The notes below the pieces were generated by a model. That model saw only the letters and a list, made by a program, of their open reading frames with translations. It did not search any database and was not told the DNA's origin. A stretch of DNA of 64,000 nt, taken from contig NZ_CP004389.1 of assembly GCF_000300235.2 (NCBI RefSeq), positions 124,001 through 188,000 on the forward strand, given 5' to 3'. Shown one piece after another: positions 9,722-18,400 of this stretch. The DNA is from Thalassospira xiamenensis M-5 = DSM 17429. GTDB taxonomy: Bacteria > Pseudomonadota > Alphaproteobacteria > Rhodospirillales > Thalassospiraceae. The number at the start of each line of letters is the position of its first letter. Position 1 is the stretch's first letter. Made by a program: the position numbers and the translations under genes.

Positions 9722-9760
9722 TCTGCATAGACTATCTCATACAGTACAACGAGGATCATT

Positions 9761-10336
9761 ATGCTTGTCCTGAAACGCCCCCCCCTAACCAAACCGATCA
9801 TTCAGTCTGAGGCCAAAGTAGATTTGCGACGGGCCGGCTGGGGGATTGGCAGCTTCCTTCTGGCAGCCATTCTTGCGGCAGGGGTCGCAGCATTCGGCTA
9901 TGACCAGTTCAAACGCGCCGAGACGAACGGCCAGGTTACCCAGTTCCGCAGTCAGATGACCGAGCTTCCGGCAAACATCACGTCAATTTATGGAAGTCAG
10001 CGCAACTATGCCGGCCTTTCCGCCACCATTTTGATCAACAATGGCGCGATCCCGGAAAAATGGCAAAACGCAGCCGGTGACGGAATTGTCCATGTCGGCG
10101 GCGGTGCGGTTGGCGTGGCACCTGCGACAACAACACAGGCAGGCTTCGTTCTCCGGTTTACGGATTTGCCGCAGGCAATGTGCCGCAGTGCTGTTGCTGA
10201 TGGCCTTGGAGCTGTCGGCTATCAGGGAAGCGCGACCGCGTCGGGTGTTGTTGATGAAGACACCATCGGCCCCTCAGCCTCAGCAACACTCTGCGCGAAC
10301 AATCTGAACCAGATCACCGCAACGTTTCTAAAATAA
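9761..10336 (+). CDS. pilS: PilS-like major type IVb prepilin
   Basis: Structural subunit of the thin pilus. A polar, basic leader of 28 residues ends in LRRAG, followed by W29 and the hydrophobic assembly helix GIGSFLLAAILAAGVAAFGY. Cleavage would fall between Gly28 and Trp29; a Gly-Trp processing site is what I recall for R64 PilS. Two cysteines near the C-terminus (AMCRSA and ATLCAN) can form the disulfide typical of type IVb pilins. CGAGGATC upstream of the ATG is the ribosome site. Confidence 0.85.
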   Translation: MLVLKRPPLTKPIIQSEAKVDLRRAGWGIGSFLLAAILAAGVAAFGYDQFKRAETNGQVTQFRSQMTELPANITSIYGSQRNYAGLSATILINNGAIPEKWQNAAGDGIVHVGGGAVGVAPATTTQAGFVLRFTDLPQAMCRSAVADGLGAVGYQGSATASGVVDEDTIGPSASATLCANNLNQITATFLK

Positions 10337-10376
10337 ATGAACTGGTTGTGACCGATAAGTTGAAGAGACAGACATC

Positions 10377-10928
10377 ATGACATCGTTCTTAGCTATAATC
10401 GTCGGCACGGCAATTTTGATGTCTGTCCTTTTTGGCTCTGAACCAAGGGCAGTACCGGTATTGGACGCACCAGCCGCCCAACAGGTCACGCCGAGAAACT
10501 CTACGAGAGCAGCTTACGGCGAGATGGTCGCCTATCAGCTGCTCTTCTATAGTCAGGCGGCAATAAGCGCAGCAAAGACAAGGGCCTCATGTGACAATGC
10601 TGTCTGCAACTTGAGCCTTTCGGACAGCGACGTTCAAGCTGCCCTTAATGACATATTTTCAGATCTGGATGATTTTAGCGGCGAAGACGGATTTGCCTCG
10701 TCAACCAGCTTGGCAGGGGGCAATTGGTATGTCGTTTCCTGGGCAATTGGAAATAGAGAACTTCAAGCCGCGATCCGGGCAAACATCATGAATATGAACG
10801 TTTCAAATTCCATGATCGGAACTGTGCAGGACGATGGAACGATTGAGTTGATGAATGGGTCGAATTTTGGCGGCACGGCACCTGCTGGCGCTACTGAAGG
10901 AACAACGGTCAGGATCGGGTTCAAGTAA
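10377..10928 (+). CDS. PilM-like small inner-membrane pilus protein
   Basis: A 183-residue protein with one N-terminal membrane anchor (FLAIIVGTAILMSVLFG) and a periplasmic domain. Anchor placement, the YGEMVAYQLLFYSQAA helix and the C-terminal segment ending ...DDGTIELMNG resemble the PilM proteins of IncI-type pilus operons, but the match is by pattern only. It has two cysteines close together (SCDNAVCN). It lies between pilS and pilV, whereas R64 pilM precedes pilN, so it could alternatively be a minor pilin without a leader. Confidence 0.55.
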   Translation: MTSFLAIIVGTAILMSVLFGSEPRAVPVLDAPAAQQVTPRNSTRAAYGEMVAYQLLFYSQAAISAAKTRASCDNAVCNLSLSDSDVQAALNDIFSDLDDFSGEDGFASSTSLAGGNWYVVSWAIGNRELQAAIRANIMNMNVSNSMIGTVQDDGTIELMNGSNFGGTAPAGATEGTTVRIGFK

Positions 10929-12053
10929 ATGCACTTCTCACTATCAGCTTTTCATCTACGAAAATCGCGCCCCTTTGCCCGAATTCGTCAAGAGCACAAG
11001 AACCAGAGCGGATTTATGACGCTTGACGTTATCTTTGGCTTGATACTGATCGCGGGCATTTTCAACATCATTTACGATGCGGGCAAATACTATCATCAAA
11101 AAGGCGAAGCCGCGCGAGCAGGTGAAGATTTGGCTTATGTCCTTGATGGCGTCACTCAATATTTTCGCGACAGCGCCAATTTTGATGCCGCACTGACTGC
11201 TGCTCGGGCGGATGCTGATGCCATGACAGAAATTGATCTGGATGACGTCATTTCAGGCGGATACCTCCCAAGCGGCACGGCAGACTTTAACAATTATGGT
11301 CAGGATTACAGGATATACGCCCGTAACCCGGCTGCGCACCCGGATGGACTGGAAGTTGTTCTTCTGACGGAGGGAGGCTCACCAATTCCATCACCAGTCA
11401 TTGGAAATGCAGCGATGTTCGCAGGTGTCCGAGGCGGGTTCATAGGTGGAAGCGGATACCTGCCAGATGAGGGGATCGCGCAAGGAAGCTCAGGCTGGAC
11501 TGTCGACTTGGAAACAAACTATCCAGATGCAGTCCCGACAGGTGGTGCAGATGAAATGGCGGGGCGGCTCGCTGGGCTTGTCTGGTTTAACGGGCAAGGT
11601 GGGGTCGGGGACTTTCTTGCCCGAATGCCATCGAGCGACCAGGAGGCCAACACCATGCGTACCGACCTGATTATGGGAAACAACAGCATATACGATGCGT
11701 ATCTCGTATCTGCAAACGACATGGTTGTCCGCGGCAAAACATACCAGGGTGTTTATAAATTCGCCTCTGAAGCGGTTCATGACGTCTTTCTTGCTACCGG
11801 CAACCAGTTGATTGATAAGCCAGTTTGTCCCAGTTCAATGGTTCCAAAGATCTTCACGTCAATTTCTATGTTCCAGTCAAGCACAGGATCTGGCGCTGTC
11901 ATGTCAGGAACGCGCTCGTATGCGGAAGACATTAGCGCAACCCAGTGGCAGGTGAAAATTCAGGTATTGAGCGAGGATGATCGAACCTGGACGGACGTGT
12001 CCAATATTGATCGGGCATCCGCTACGGTTATGATTAAATGCGGCTTGCCATAA
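10929..12053 (+). CDS. pilV: PilV-like minor pilin / tip adhesin
   Basis: Minor type IVb pilin. A long basic leader ends NQSG, followed by F and the hydrophobic helix MTLDVIFGLILIAGIFNI, so PilU should cleave after that Gly. The 374 residues correspond to the constant N-terminal part of R64 PilV plus a short tail with Cys in PVCPSS and IKCGLP. In R64 the C-terminal segment is switched by a shufflon and determines recipient specificity. No inverted repeats or rci-type recombinase are seen here, so this plasmid seems to have one fixed tip protein. The start codon follows the preceding stop directly (taaATG). Confidence 0.78.
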   Translation: MHFSLSAFHLRKSRPFARIRQEHKNQSGFMTLDVIFGLILIAGIFNIIYDAGKYYHQKGEAARAGEDLAYVLDGVTQYFRDSANFDAALTAARADADAMTEIDLDDVISGGYLPSGTADFNNYGQDYRIYARNPAAHPDGLEVVLLTEGGSPIPSPVIGNAAMFAGVRGGFIGGSGYLPDEGIAQGSSGWTVDLETNYPDAVPTGGADEMAGRLAGLVWFNGQGGVGDFLARMPSSDQEANTMRTDLIMGNNSIYDAYLVSANDMVVRGKTYQGVYKFASEAVHDVFLATGNQLIDKPVCPSSMVPKIFTSISMFQSSTGSGAVMSGTRSYAEDISATQWQVKIQVLSEDDRTWTDVSNIDRASATVMIKCGLP

Positions 12054-12072
12054 GCCTCACATCCCGCCGAGC

Positions 12073-12119
12073 TATAATTGGTAACGAGCTAATCCGGTAA
12101 CATATGGGTGAAACGATTA
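12073..12119 (+). promoter_or_regulatory. Two tandem GGTAAC elements
   Basis: TATAATTGGTAAC (12073-12085) and CTAATCCGGTAAC (12089-12101) stand 16 bases apart upstream of the gene at 12143. They resemble the AAAATCWGGTWAC element found before six other genes, although the hexamer 12 bases downstream is poor for the second copy (CGATTA) and fair for the first (TAACAT). Confidence 0.4.
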
Positions 12120-12142
12120 ATATCACTTGGTAAGGTCCAGTT

Positions 12143-12727
12143 ATGAGCAACCCAAATACAATACAAAAGGAAGTGACCGTATTCGTGGCACTCAATCGCC
12201 CTTGTTACGGGACCATCGAACTTGAACTCCCCTCCAACGCTACCGCACAGGACGTTATCGACGCTGTAACGCATGAACAGGTTGAAGACGTTGTCTCACA
12301 TAAAATCAATGGCGAGCATTTCGATTTCAGGATACTTGAAGCTGTCTCAGGGGATGAGTTTCTGATCGACAACGAAACCCTGCTCGACCAACCAGACCCA
12401 GCCTGGTCCATTTTTGCGAGAAGCAACGGCTCAATCAGGGCGTTTGAAATCCATGATCTGGAAGACGTAGAACTTCCGGAAAACCGCTCCTATGAAATCG
12501 AGCTTGCCTATGCCGCTTCCGTTTTGATTCAGCGAGAAGCGCGAAACGGCAGACCAATTCAGGAAATATTGCTTTGCACTGCTGGCAGACGTGAAGATAT
12601 GGGATCGTTCCCTATTATCTCTGGTACCGAAATTGTTGAAGCAATGAAGCAACTGTCTGCTCACACTGTCGATAGCGCGGCCACAATACCGTCTGAAGAA
12701 CACTCGATATCAAGCATCGCGCCATAG
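12143..12727 (+). CDS. Unknown acidic protein
   Basis: A 194-residue soluble, acidic protein with no signal peptide or membrane segment; not recognised. The N-terminal 60 residues (VFVALNRPCYGTIELELP, then DVIDAVTHEQVEDV) look like a small strand-helix module, and a similar ELAYAASVLIQREAR stretch follows later. It sits alone after pilV behind its own candidate promoter and is closed by a strong terminator, so it may not belong to the pil transcript. Confidence 0.65.
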   Translation: MSNPNTIQKEVTVFVALNRPCYGTIELELPSNATAQDVIDAVTHEQVEDVVSHKINGEHFDFRILEAVSGDEFLIDNETLLDQPDPAWSIFARSNGSIRAFEIHDLEDVELPENRSYEIELAYAASVLIQREARNGRPIQEILLCTAGRREDMGSFPIISGTEIVEAMKQLSAHTVDSAATIPSEEHSISSIAP

Positions 12728-12758
12728 TTTCCAGTTTTCTGACTGATTGCACCAGAAG

Positions 12759-12784
12759 AAGCTCGCATTTAGCGGGCTTTTTTT
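12759..12784 (+). terminator. Rho-independent terminator
   Basis: Stem AAGCTCGC / GCGGGCTT with a 5-base loop and a run of seven T. It ends the rightward pil region. Confidence 0.85.
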
Positions 12785-13162
12785 ATGTGCATTCGATACT
12801 TTGCAAAAATGAAATCACAGGCGTTCGCCATTCTGACAAAGTCTTAAACGGAATGTTCACGAGGCCCACACAGAAGGAACACAACACCAATGCGGAACAT
12901 TCACGGGATTAACACAGAAGCTACACAAGGGCATCACAGTACGTATAAGTTTGGATAAACTGCAAAACCGCACCGGCTTGCGAGACACTCGAAAAGACTT
13001 GGATTTCCGCCATTCCAAACGCATGCGTCAAAGCCAGTCACTCAATTGTATCCCGCCACACTCTGAGAATTGACTATCGGCACGCATTATTTTGACACAT
13101 TAATTCGTGAAATTGGTATCTTATACAGGATATCTCAAAAACTTCGGAACCAAGAGGCAGTT
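12785..13162. other. Gene-free region with a degenerate tandem repeat
   Basis: No convincing gene in about 380 bases. Two 36-base units (12850-12885 and 12894-12929) match at 26 of 36 positions with a 44-base period; conserved cores are TTCACG, CACAGAAG and ACACAA. A TTGACA box occurs at 13090 with loose -10 candidates TATCTT/TATACA 19-24 bases further on, ahead of the next gene. Confidence 0.5.
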
Positions 13163-13387
13163 ATGCAGGGTCAGAAAATGGCGAAAGTGACAACTGAGGA
13201 TCATATCGATGCCGCAATCCGTCAGCTAAAGGCAGCAAAAAGTTTGTGCGGAGCTGCTGGCGCTACAATCCATTTGCTGTATGCTCGAACCGCAATCAAC
13301 CAATCGATCAATGACGTTTCTGCACACGATCATCTCATCAGCGAACCAATTGAAAATGAAACTGGAACAGTTCACCAGATTCCTTGA
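13163..13387 (+). CDS. Small unknown protein
   Basis: A 74-residue soluble protein, not recognised, predicted mostly helical (HIDAAIRQLKAAKSLCGAAG). The frame is open to a TTG at 13070, but the ATG at 13163 lies after GAGGCAG and after the candidate promoter, so it is preferred. The end overlaps the next gene by 32 bases in another frame. Confidence 0.5.
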   Translation: MQGQKMAKVTTEDHIDAAIRQLKAAKSLCGAAGATIHLLYARTAINQSINDVSAHDHLISEPIENETGTVHQIP

Positions 13388-13688
13388 AATCAGAACTTCA
13401 AGGATTGCCGGGATAGTGATTTCGGTGCAGTTTATTGCGGCACTATGTGGGCAAGCCAATGCAACGCAACCACCCGATAGCGTGACATCTGACCAACTGA
13501 CCTTTCAAGGTGGCACCGATCGCCACAAGGGTAAGAAAGAGATCCCTGCTCCGGAAAGCAAGGATCTAACCTATACAAAACGCCAAACTCTCAAAACCAT
13601 TCGTGCGAATAGAAATAGCGCGCAACAGAGACTATGCGTGATTTGGGCACGAAGCGTTCACGAGATTCGTGCTTGCTTCGATGAATAA
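13356..13688 (+). CDS. Small exported protein
   Basis: About 110 residues starting from the ATG at 13356. A basic start, a hydrophobic core (IAGIVISVQFIAALCG) and QANATQ give a signal peptide or anchor. The mature part is polar and basic with two cysteines (RLCVIWAR and IRACFDE). Not recognised. It starts inside the end of the preceding gene, a layout seen in small lysis- or entry-exclusion-like pairs, but there is no direct evidence for either role. Confidence 0.5.
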   Translation: MKLEQFTRFLEIRTSRIAGIVISVQFIAALCGQANATQPPDSVTSDQLTFQGGTDRHKGKKEIPAPESKDLTYTKRQTLKTIRANRNSAQQRLCVIWARSVHEIRACFDE

Positions 13689-13702
13689 CCTTCATGACTC
13701 AG

Positions 13703-13736
13703 AAAAAAGAGGAGGGCACAAAAAATACCCTCCTCT
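13703..13736 (-). terminator. Terminator for the leftward gene at 13801
   Basis: Stem GAGGAGGG / CCCTCCTC with an 11-base loop; on the minus strand it is followed by six T. It may also act for the rightward gene ending at 13688. Confidence 0.75.
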
Positions 13737-13800
13737 CATAACAAAACGACTCAAAATCGAACGACCAAAATTCAGATAACTATTCTATAGCAATCTGAAT

Positions 13801-14616
13801 TTACCACCATGCCCAGGCGCCCATACACCCTGATTTAACACTATTGGTATGTGCTGGGTAGGACCATCCCGACGACGGAAATCCGACACGCTTATAACCT
13901 CGAAAGCTTCCATCAGCATCGGAACCTTGATCGTAATACGTAGCTTTCACGGGTGAGTACCGATTGTAGGTGGTACATACCTTAGTTTCAGTGCTGATTA
14001 CTTCCCCATCTTCGCGAATAATTTTCCGCGTACCGGCTGCATCTGAAAAGGTGCAATGATAGTTTGCATCATAGACATGCGCGTAATCGTTCAGAGTTCC
14101 ACATGGCCCCCCCGTGCTGTGCCCAACTTGAACGGGATTTTCATATTTTCGATGAGTCACGCCCCCCCATGTAACCTGGGACTCACACGCTTCTGTTGGC
14201 CCATCCATCTTTGTTGTCATGTTGCCATCTTCATCAAGAACTGGCAATTCAGCCTGCACGCCATCTTCTCGTTTGAAAACGGCCTTCAAAACCATTTCCT
14301 GTGTTTTAAAGCAATTATTTGCGCCACTCCAAGTCGGATCACCGAATGCGACATAGTAGGGGGTTCCAGTCTGCTTTACTTCAAGTCCAGAACCAGCGAA
14401 CCTGAAACTTGTATCTGTTGGAACGTAATCCACACTGTCCATTTGCTGGTTAACAGTTGAGGTCGTACCAGCACGATATTTGTCGTTGCACACCTTCACA
14501 TCGGTCTTGCCGATAAGACATGCGTCATAGTCTGTCATTTCGTCGGCCGACAGCGGAGATACAAAAAGCATCGTAACCGCCATCAGGATTGGGCCGAGAT
14601 ATCCAAATTTCTTCAT
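13801..14616 (-). CDS. Exported cysteine-rich protein of unknown function
   Basis: A 271-residue protein with a clear signal peptide (MKKFGYLGPILMAVTMLF, cleavage near LSADE). The mature part has eight cysteines spaced through the chain, pointing to disulfides in the periplasm or outside the cell, and is rich in aromatic residues at the C-terminus (GCMGAWAWW). No family recognised. It is convergent with the small exported gene at 13356 and ends at its own terminator. The next gene upstream on this strand (14699) may be cotranscribed across an 82-base gap. Confidence 0.7.
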   Translation of the reverse strand: MKKFGYLGPILMAVTMLFVSPLSADEMTDYDACLIGKTDVKVCNDKYRAGTTSTVNQQMDSVDYVPTDTSFRFAGSGLEVKQTGTPYYVAFGDPTWSGANNCFKTQEMVLKAVFKREDGVQAELPVLDEDGNMTTKMDGPTEACESQVTWGGVTHRKYENPVQVGHSTGGPCGTLNDYAHVYDANYHCTFSDAAGTRKIIREDGEVISTETKVCTTYNRYSPVKATYYDQGSDADGSFRGYKRVGFPSSGWSYPAHTNSVKSGCMGAWAWW

Positions 14617-14698
14617 TATAGAACTCCGAATTATTGGGTTGTCACGAACGGAACAAATCCTGCTTGATGTATTCCTTACAGGTTTAGCGCATAGAAAA

Positions 14699-15337
14699 TC
14701 AGCTGAATGACGGACACTCGTCTTTCATATCAATTCCCGCATCGATGTTGTGGTCTGGAAACGATGTTTTGCCTGCAACTTTGATCTCAAGACTGGTAAA
14801 GAATTCCGGCAATGCAAAACAGATCAAATTGGCGGTCGAATCATCGGGAAACCATCGACCATCTTCTCCAACTCCCATGTCACGAACGAAAGAGGGCAGG
14901 CGTCGCAGCAGTTCGTCAGATAGTTCGTACCCACTGCCTTTAATAGCAAAGACACGGCGAATACCCTCGCCATAATGAATGGCGTGAGAAACCGGCCCCC
15001 ATGGGGTGTTGAACTTCTCCAGCACAGAACGTCGGCCAAGTTTGATGAATTCAATCGAATGATTGGCCCATTCCGTAACCTGGCTCATACCAGCTTCAGG
15101 CGTTAAACCGGAGGCCTCATTAATGACCACATAATCATCTGACCCCGGATCTGCATGACGGACAGAATATCTGCCGGAAGCATCTGGTTTGGCGGAAACG
15201 ATTACGTGTCCATAATCACCGAAATCACGAGCATATCCGATGACATTGGATTTTCTCGCACCATTACCGGCAACCTCGGGCAGAGGCGTCCATGCATCGG
15301 ATGAATCTGCATAATATTCCATAGCAGCAATCCTCAT
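14699..15337 (-). CDS. Unknown protein with shared upstream element
   Basis: Unknown soluble protein. The frame is open to an ATG at 15436, but the ATG at 15337 (MRIAAMEYYADS, 212 residues) is preferred because the AAAATCAGGTAAC element and its -10-like hexamer lie between 15386 and 15417, at the same distance as in other genes of this set. Features include a repeated Gly/Asp-rich first half and the segment YGEGIRRVFAIKGSGYELSDELL. No catalytic motif is recognised. It lies just downstream of the coupling-protein gene. Confidence 0.6.
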   Translation of the reverse strand: MRIAAMEYYADSSDAWTPLPEVAGNGARKSNVIGYARDFGDYGHVIVSAKPDASGRYSVRHADPGSDDYVVINEASGLTPEAGMSQVTEWANHSIEFIKLGRRSVLEKFNTPWGPVSHAIHYGEGIRRVFAIKGSGYELSDELLRRLPSFVRDMGVGEDGRWFPDDSTANLICFALPEFFTSLEIKVAGKTSFPDHNIDAGIDMKDECPSFS

Positions 15338-15385
15338 ATTCACCGCGGCGGCGAATAAATGGCAATCGTCGCCTACATGCCCTTT

Positions 15386-15417
15386 ATGATAGCACCCGAT
15401 CCTGTTACCTGATTTTT
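15386..15417 (-). promoter_or_regulatory. GGTWAC promoter element, copy 1
   Basis: Minus strand: AAAAATCAGGTAAC (15417-15404), 12 bases, then TATCAT (15391-15386), 48 bases before the ATG at 15337. Confidence 0.55.
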
Positions 15418-15442
15418 GCACCGTGTTTATGATCATGGATGC

Positions 15443-18400
15443 TTACACCCACGCATCATCTGAAAAGCCTGGGGACAAGTCAGTGTCTCCTTCTGACGAA
15501 CCACCCTTATCTGCAGCGCCTTTCTTGGCTTTGTATTTGTTCATCATGCCCAAGGCATCGACAGAACCCGCATCATCGACTGATGTATTTGAGACACTAT
15601 CTGCGAACATATGCTGGAAATTGCCGGAAACGATCTCACCTGCCTGACCCGCTCCCTGGCCAGTTTCTCCGTCTTCGCCTGATCCGGACGAGCCTGTGCC
15701 AGTTTTCGACACCAACGCGCCTATCCGCGCCCGCACGGCATCCCGTGCCGCCTGACCTGACGGCATCAACCGGGCTTTGTCCGATGGGGGAACGGACTTT
15801 GAAACGGCGACTGCCACGATCTCGGCCATCTGCTGGCCGGCTTCTTCCGTATTCCGGCCAGAGGCAATCCCAATGTTTCGCAAGTCGTCAGTGACCCGAC
15901 GGATCGTTTCGGGTGTGTTCCACAATGAAATAGATGCCTTGCGATAAGCGCCAGCCAGCGGATTATCTGAACCGGTCGGAATAAAGTCCTCTATTCCTCC
16001 TTCAATTTCAGACGGATCAGTTATCACATCCACGAGAGCTTGAGATTCTTCCGCAGTGAAACCTTCTCCCCCAACCGACTTCCAAGTTTTGAAGGTGTTG
16101 AAAAAGCCCTCGGCAACTTCCGATTTCGGATCAATCTTGTCCGACAGATAAGCTTCGATACCATCAGCAATGACATTGCGCAGGCTATGTGCACTCATAC
16201 GCTCTGTTGATGAAACACGCAGGAAGGCCCGCTCCCCGCCCGCTGTAAGAGACACCCGCATTGCCTCCAGCCCGTATGCCGTCTCACTTATGGACAGATG
16301 TGACCGAAGGCGCGAATGAATAAGGTTGCCAGTGCGGATTAAATTGTTGCTCTCGTTCTCATCGTCAGCATAGCCATCACTGATCTGACGATCTTCAAGT
16401 GCTGACTGTCGGGCTTCGTCATTGAAATCAACCGCATCAAAAGCCACAACGCCGCTGTCTTCATCTTCCCTAACACGATTGAAGCCCTTTCGACGCGAGA
16501 TACCGGAATTTATCGGTACGGAACGCGATCGCTCACTCTGCGAAGCAGGGGAATACAAATGGGCATCCGGTGTTGCTCCTTCTGACTTGATGAAATTATC
16601 AGAACTCGCGACACTCTCATCCAGGGCAGCCTCAATATTTGCTGTTCCTCCGGAATTTGCGCCATTAGCAGTACCTTTCCCGCTCTCGTCCTCTTTCTTT
16701 GCCGCCTTGGCAATTGCCATGCCCATGAAGGTTTTGGCGAAATTTTGCTTAACAGCATCACGCATTACGTTTTTGCGTGTGGGTTCTGACGCTTTGGAAG
16801 CAGATGCCCCACCACGAATAGCAGATGCCACGCGAAGAAGCGTTTCATCATCATCCGATCCTGACCGGTTTCTTCGGCCGGCAGTCTGGTTCCCAGTAAT
16901 ACTATCAAGAGCCGGGGGCTGGAATGACACAGGCGATCCTTGCGCTCCACCCTGGGACGAATCTGCGCCCTGTTGCGGCACCGTACCAGCTTGAACCGAG
17001 GTTCCAGTTGCATCGGTCGGGGCTTCGATAACCTCGACCTCTTCCGGTGGAGAGACATAAATATCGTCGATATCGCCCACAGGCTTGCTGACAGGGGCCC
17101 CTTGTTTGCCTGAAGTATCGACAGGATCCTCTTTCCCCTCACTTCCGATCAGGAGATTCGGCCGGGAGACCGTTTCGCCATCCAGATCTTCGGTAAAGTG
17201 ATGCCTGTTGGCCCGCCAATCCACACGATCCTCAAAGACCAAAGCAAACAGGGTGGCTGCCGCCCGTTCACACGGGTTTTTATAGCCATCGGAGCGTGCC
17301 CAGATGTTCGAAACGTGATCAAGCCCGCTGGATTGCAGGATAGGCGTTACGCGTGAACCAGCATGATGTAGAGCACTGAGGCGCCCGGCAATAGACCAAT
17401 CAGGGCGAGAAATCCGCGCAGCAATCGCCTCAGATATCGCTGACTTCTGAATGTTGCGCAGTGCATGTTCTGGCGGTCGCACGGTGATAAACCGAGACCT
17501 GCGTTGCATCTTCAGGCTAACGAGAGGCACATAGATAACTGATGCGCGCGCAATTGCATCACCATAGACAAGATGGAACTGACCCTCGCGCTGCCCTTTC
17601 AAGTCATCAAAAGAGATACGATCGACTTCCTCGATAGACACGTCACCACGGTCCACATTCGACACGCTCAGAGCTCCAGCGCGCTGCGAGTAACCTGCGA
17701 CACGTCCCACATATGTTCTACCGCCAGACTTCTTGGCCAGATCATATGTGTTCTGCGGGTCCTCTACTTTGCCAAATGCCTTGGTGTTGGTGTTTGCAAT
17801 AACGGCATTAACTTCCTGCTCAATGCCGTTACCGCCACTGCGCATCGCTTGATCGTCCTGGGCACCAAACCACAAAGAGAAGCCCAAGCTACGCGCCTGC
17901 GCGGCCATGACGGCTTTGCCTCGCACAAAATAATAGCCAACTTCATCGAAAATATTGATGATTGGGCTCATGCTTGTCGTTGGGCGGTTGTCGATGATTT
18001 CCTGAGTAAAGCCCTCAATCTGGTCACCAAGAGACGTTGCCATCATCCCTTTAAGTAGAGCGACGTTGATTTTGCCAAGGTTGGCAGTTTCATCTGGAGA
18101 CTTCTCAAGCGAGGGCAAAAGCACAACAAGGATGCGTCGGTTGATCACGATGTCGCTGAGATCGATGTCGCCAACCGGTTTCTGGAAAATGTAGTCGTAG
18201 TTGGTCGCAAGGCTACTGAGGATCTTGGTGAACTGCATGAACAGAAAACCATGTTGCTCAAGTGCCTTTCCCTCCTGCTCCTCACCCGCCGCCGCTTTTG
18301 ACCAGCTGAACCCGGCCAGAGAGTTCAAATAGCGTTGCAATTCCTCGCGCGTTTTTGACGACAAGCGATAGTTCTGAATCAAGGCATGGTTTGGGGAGCC

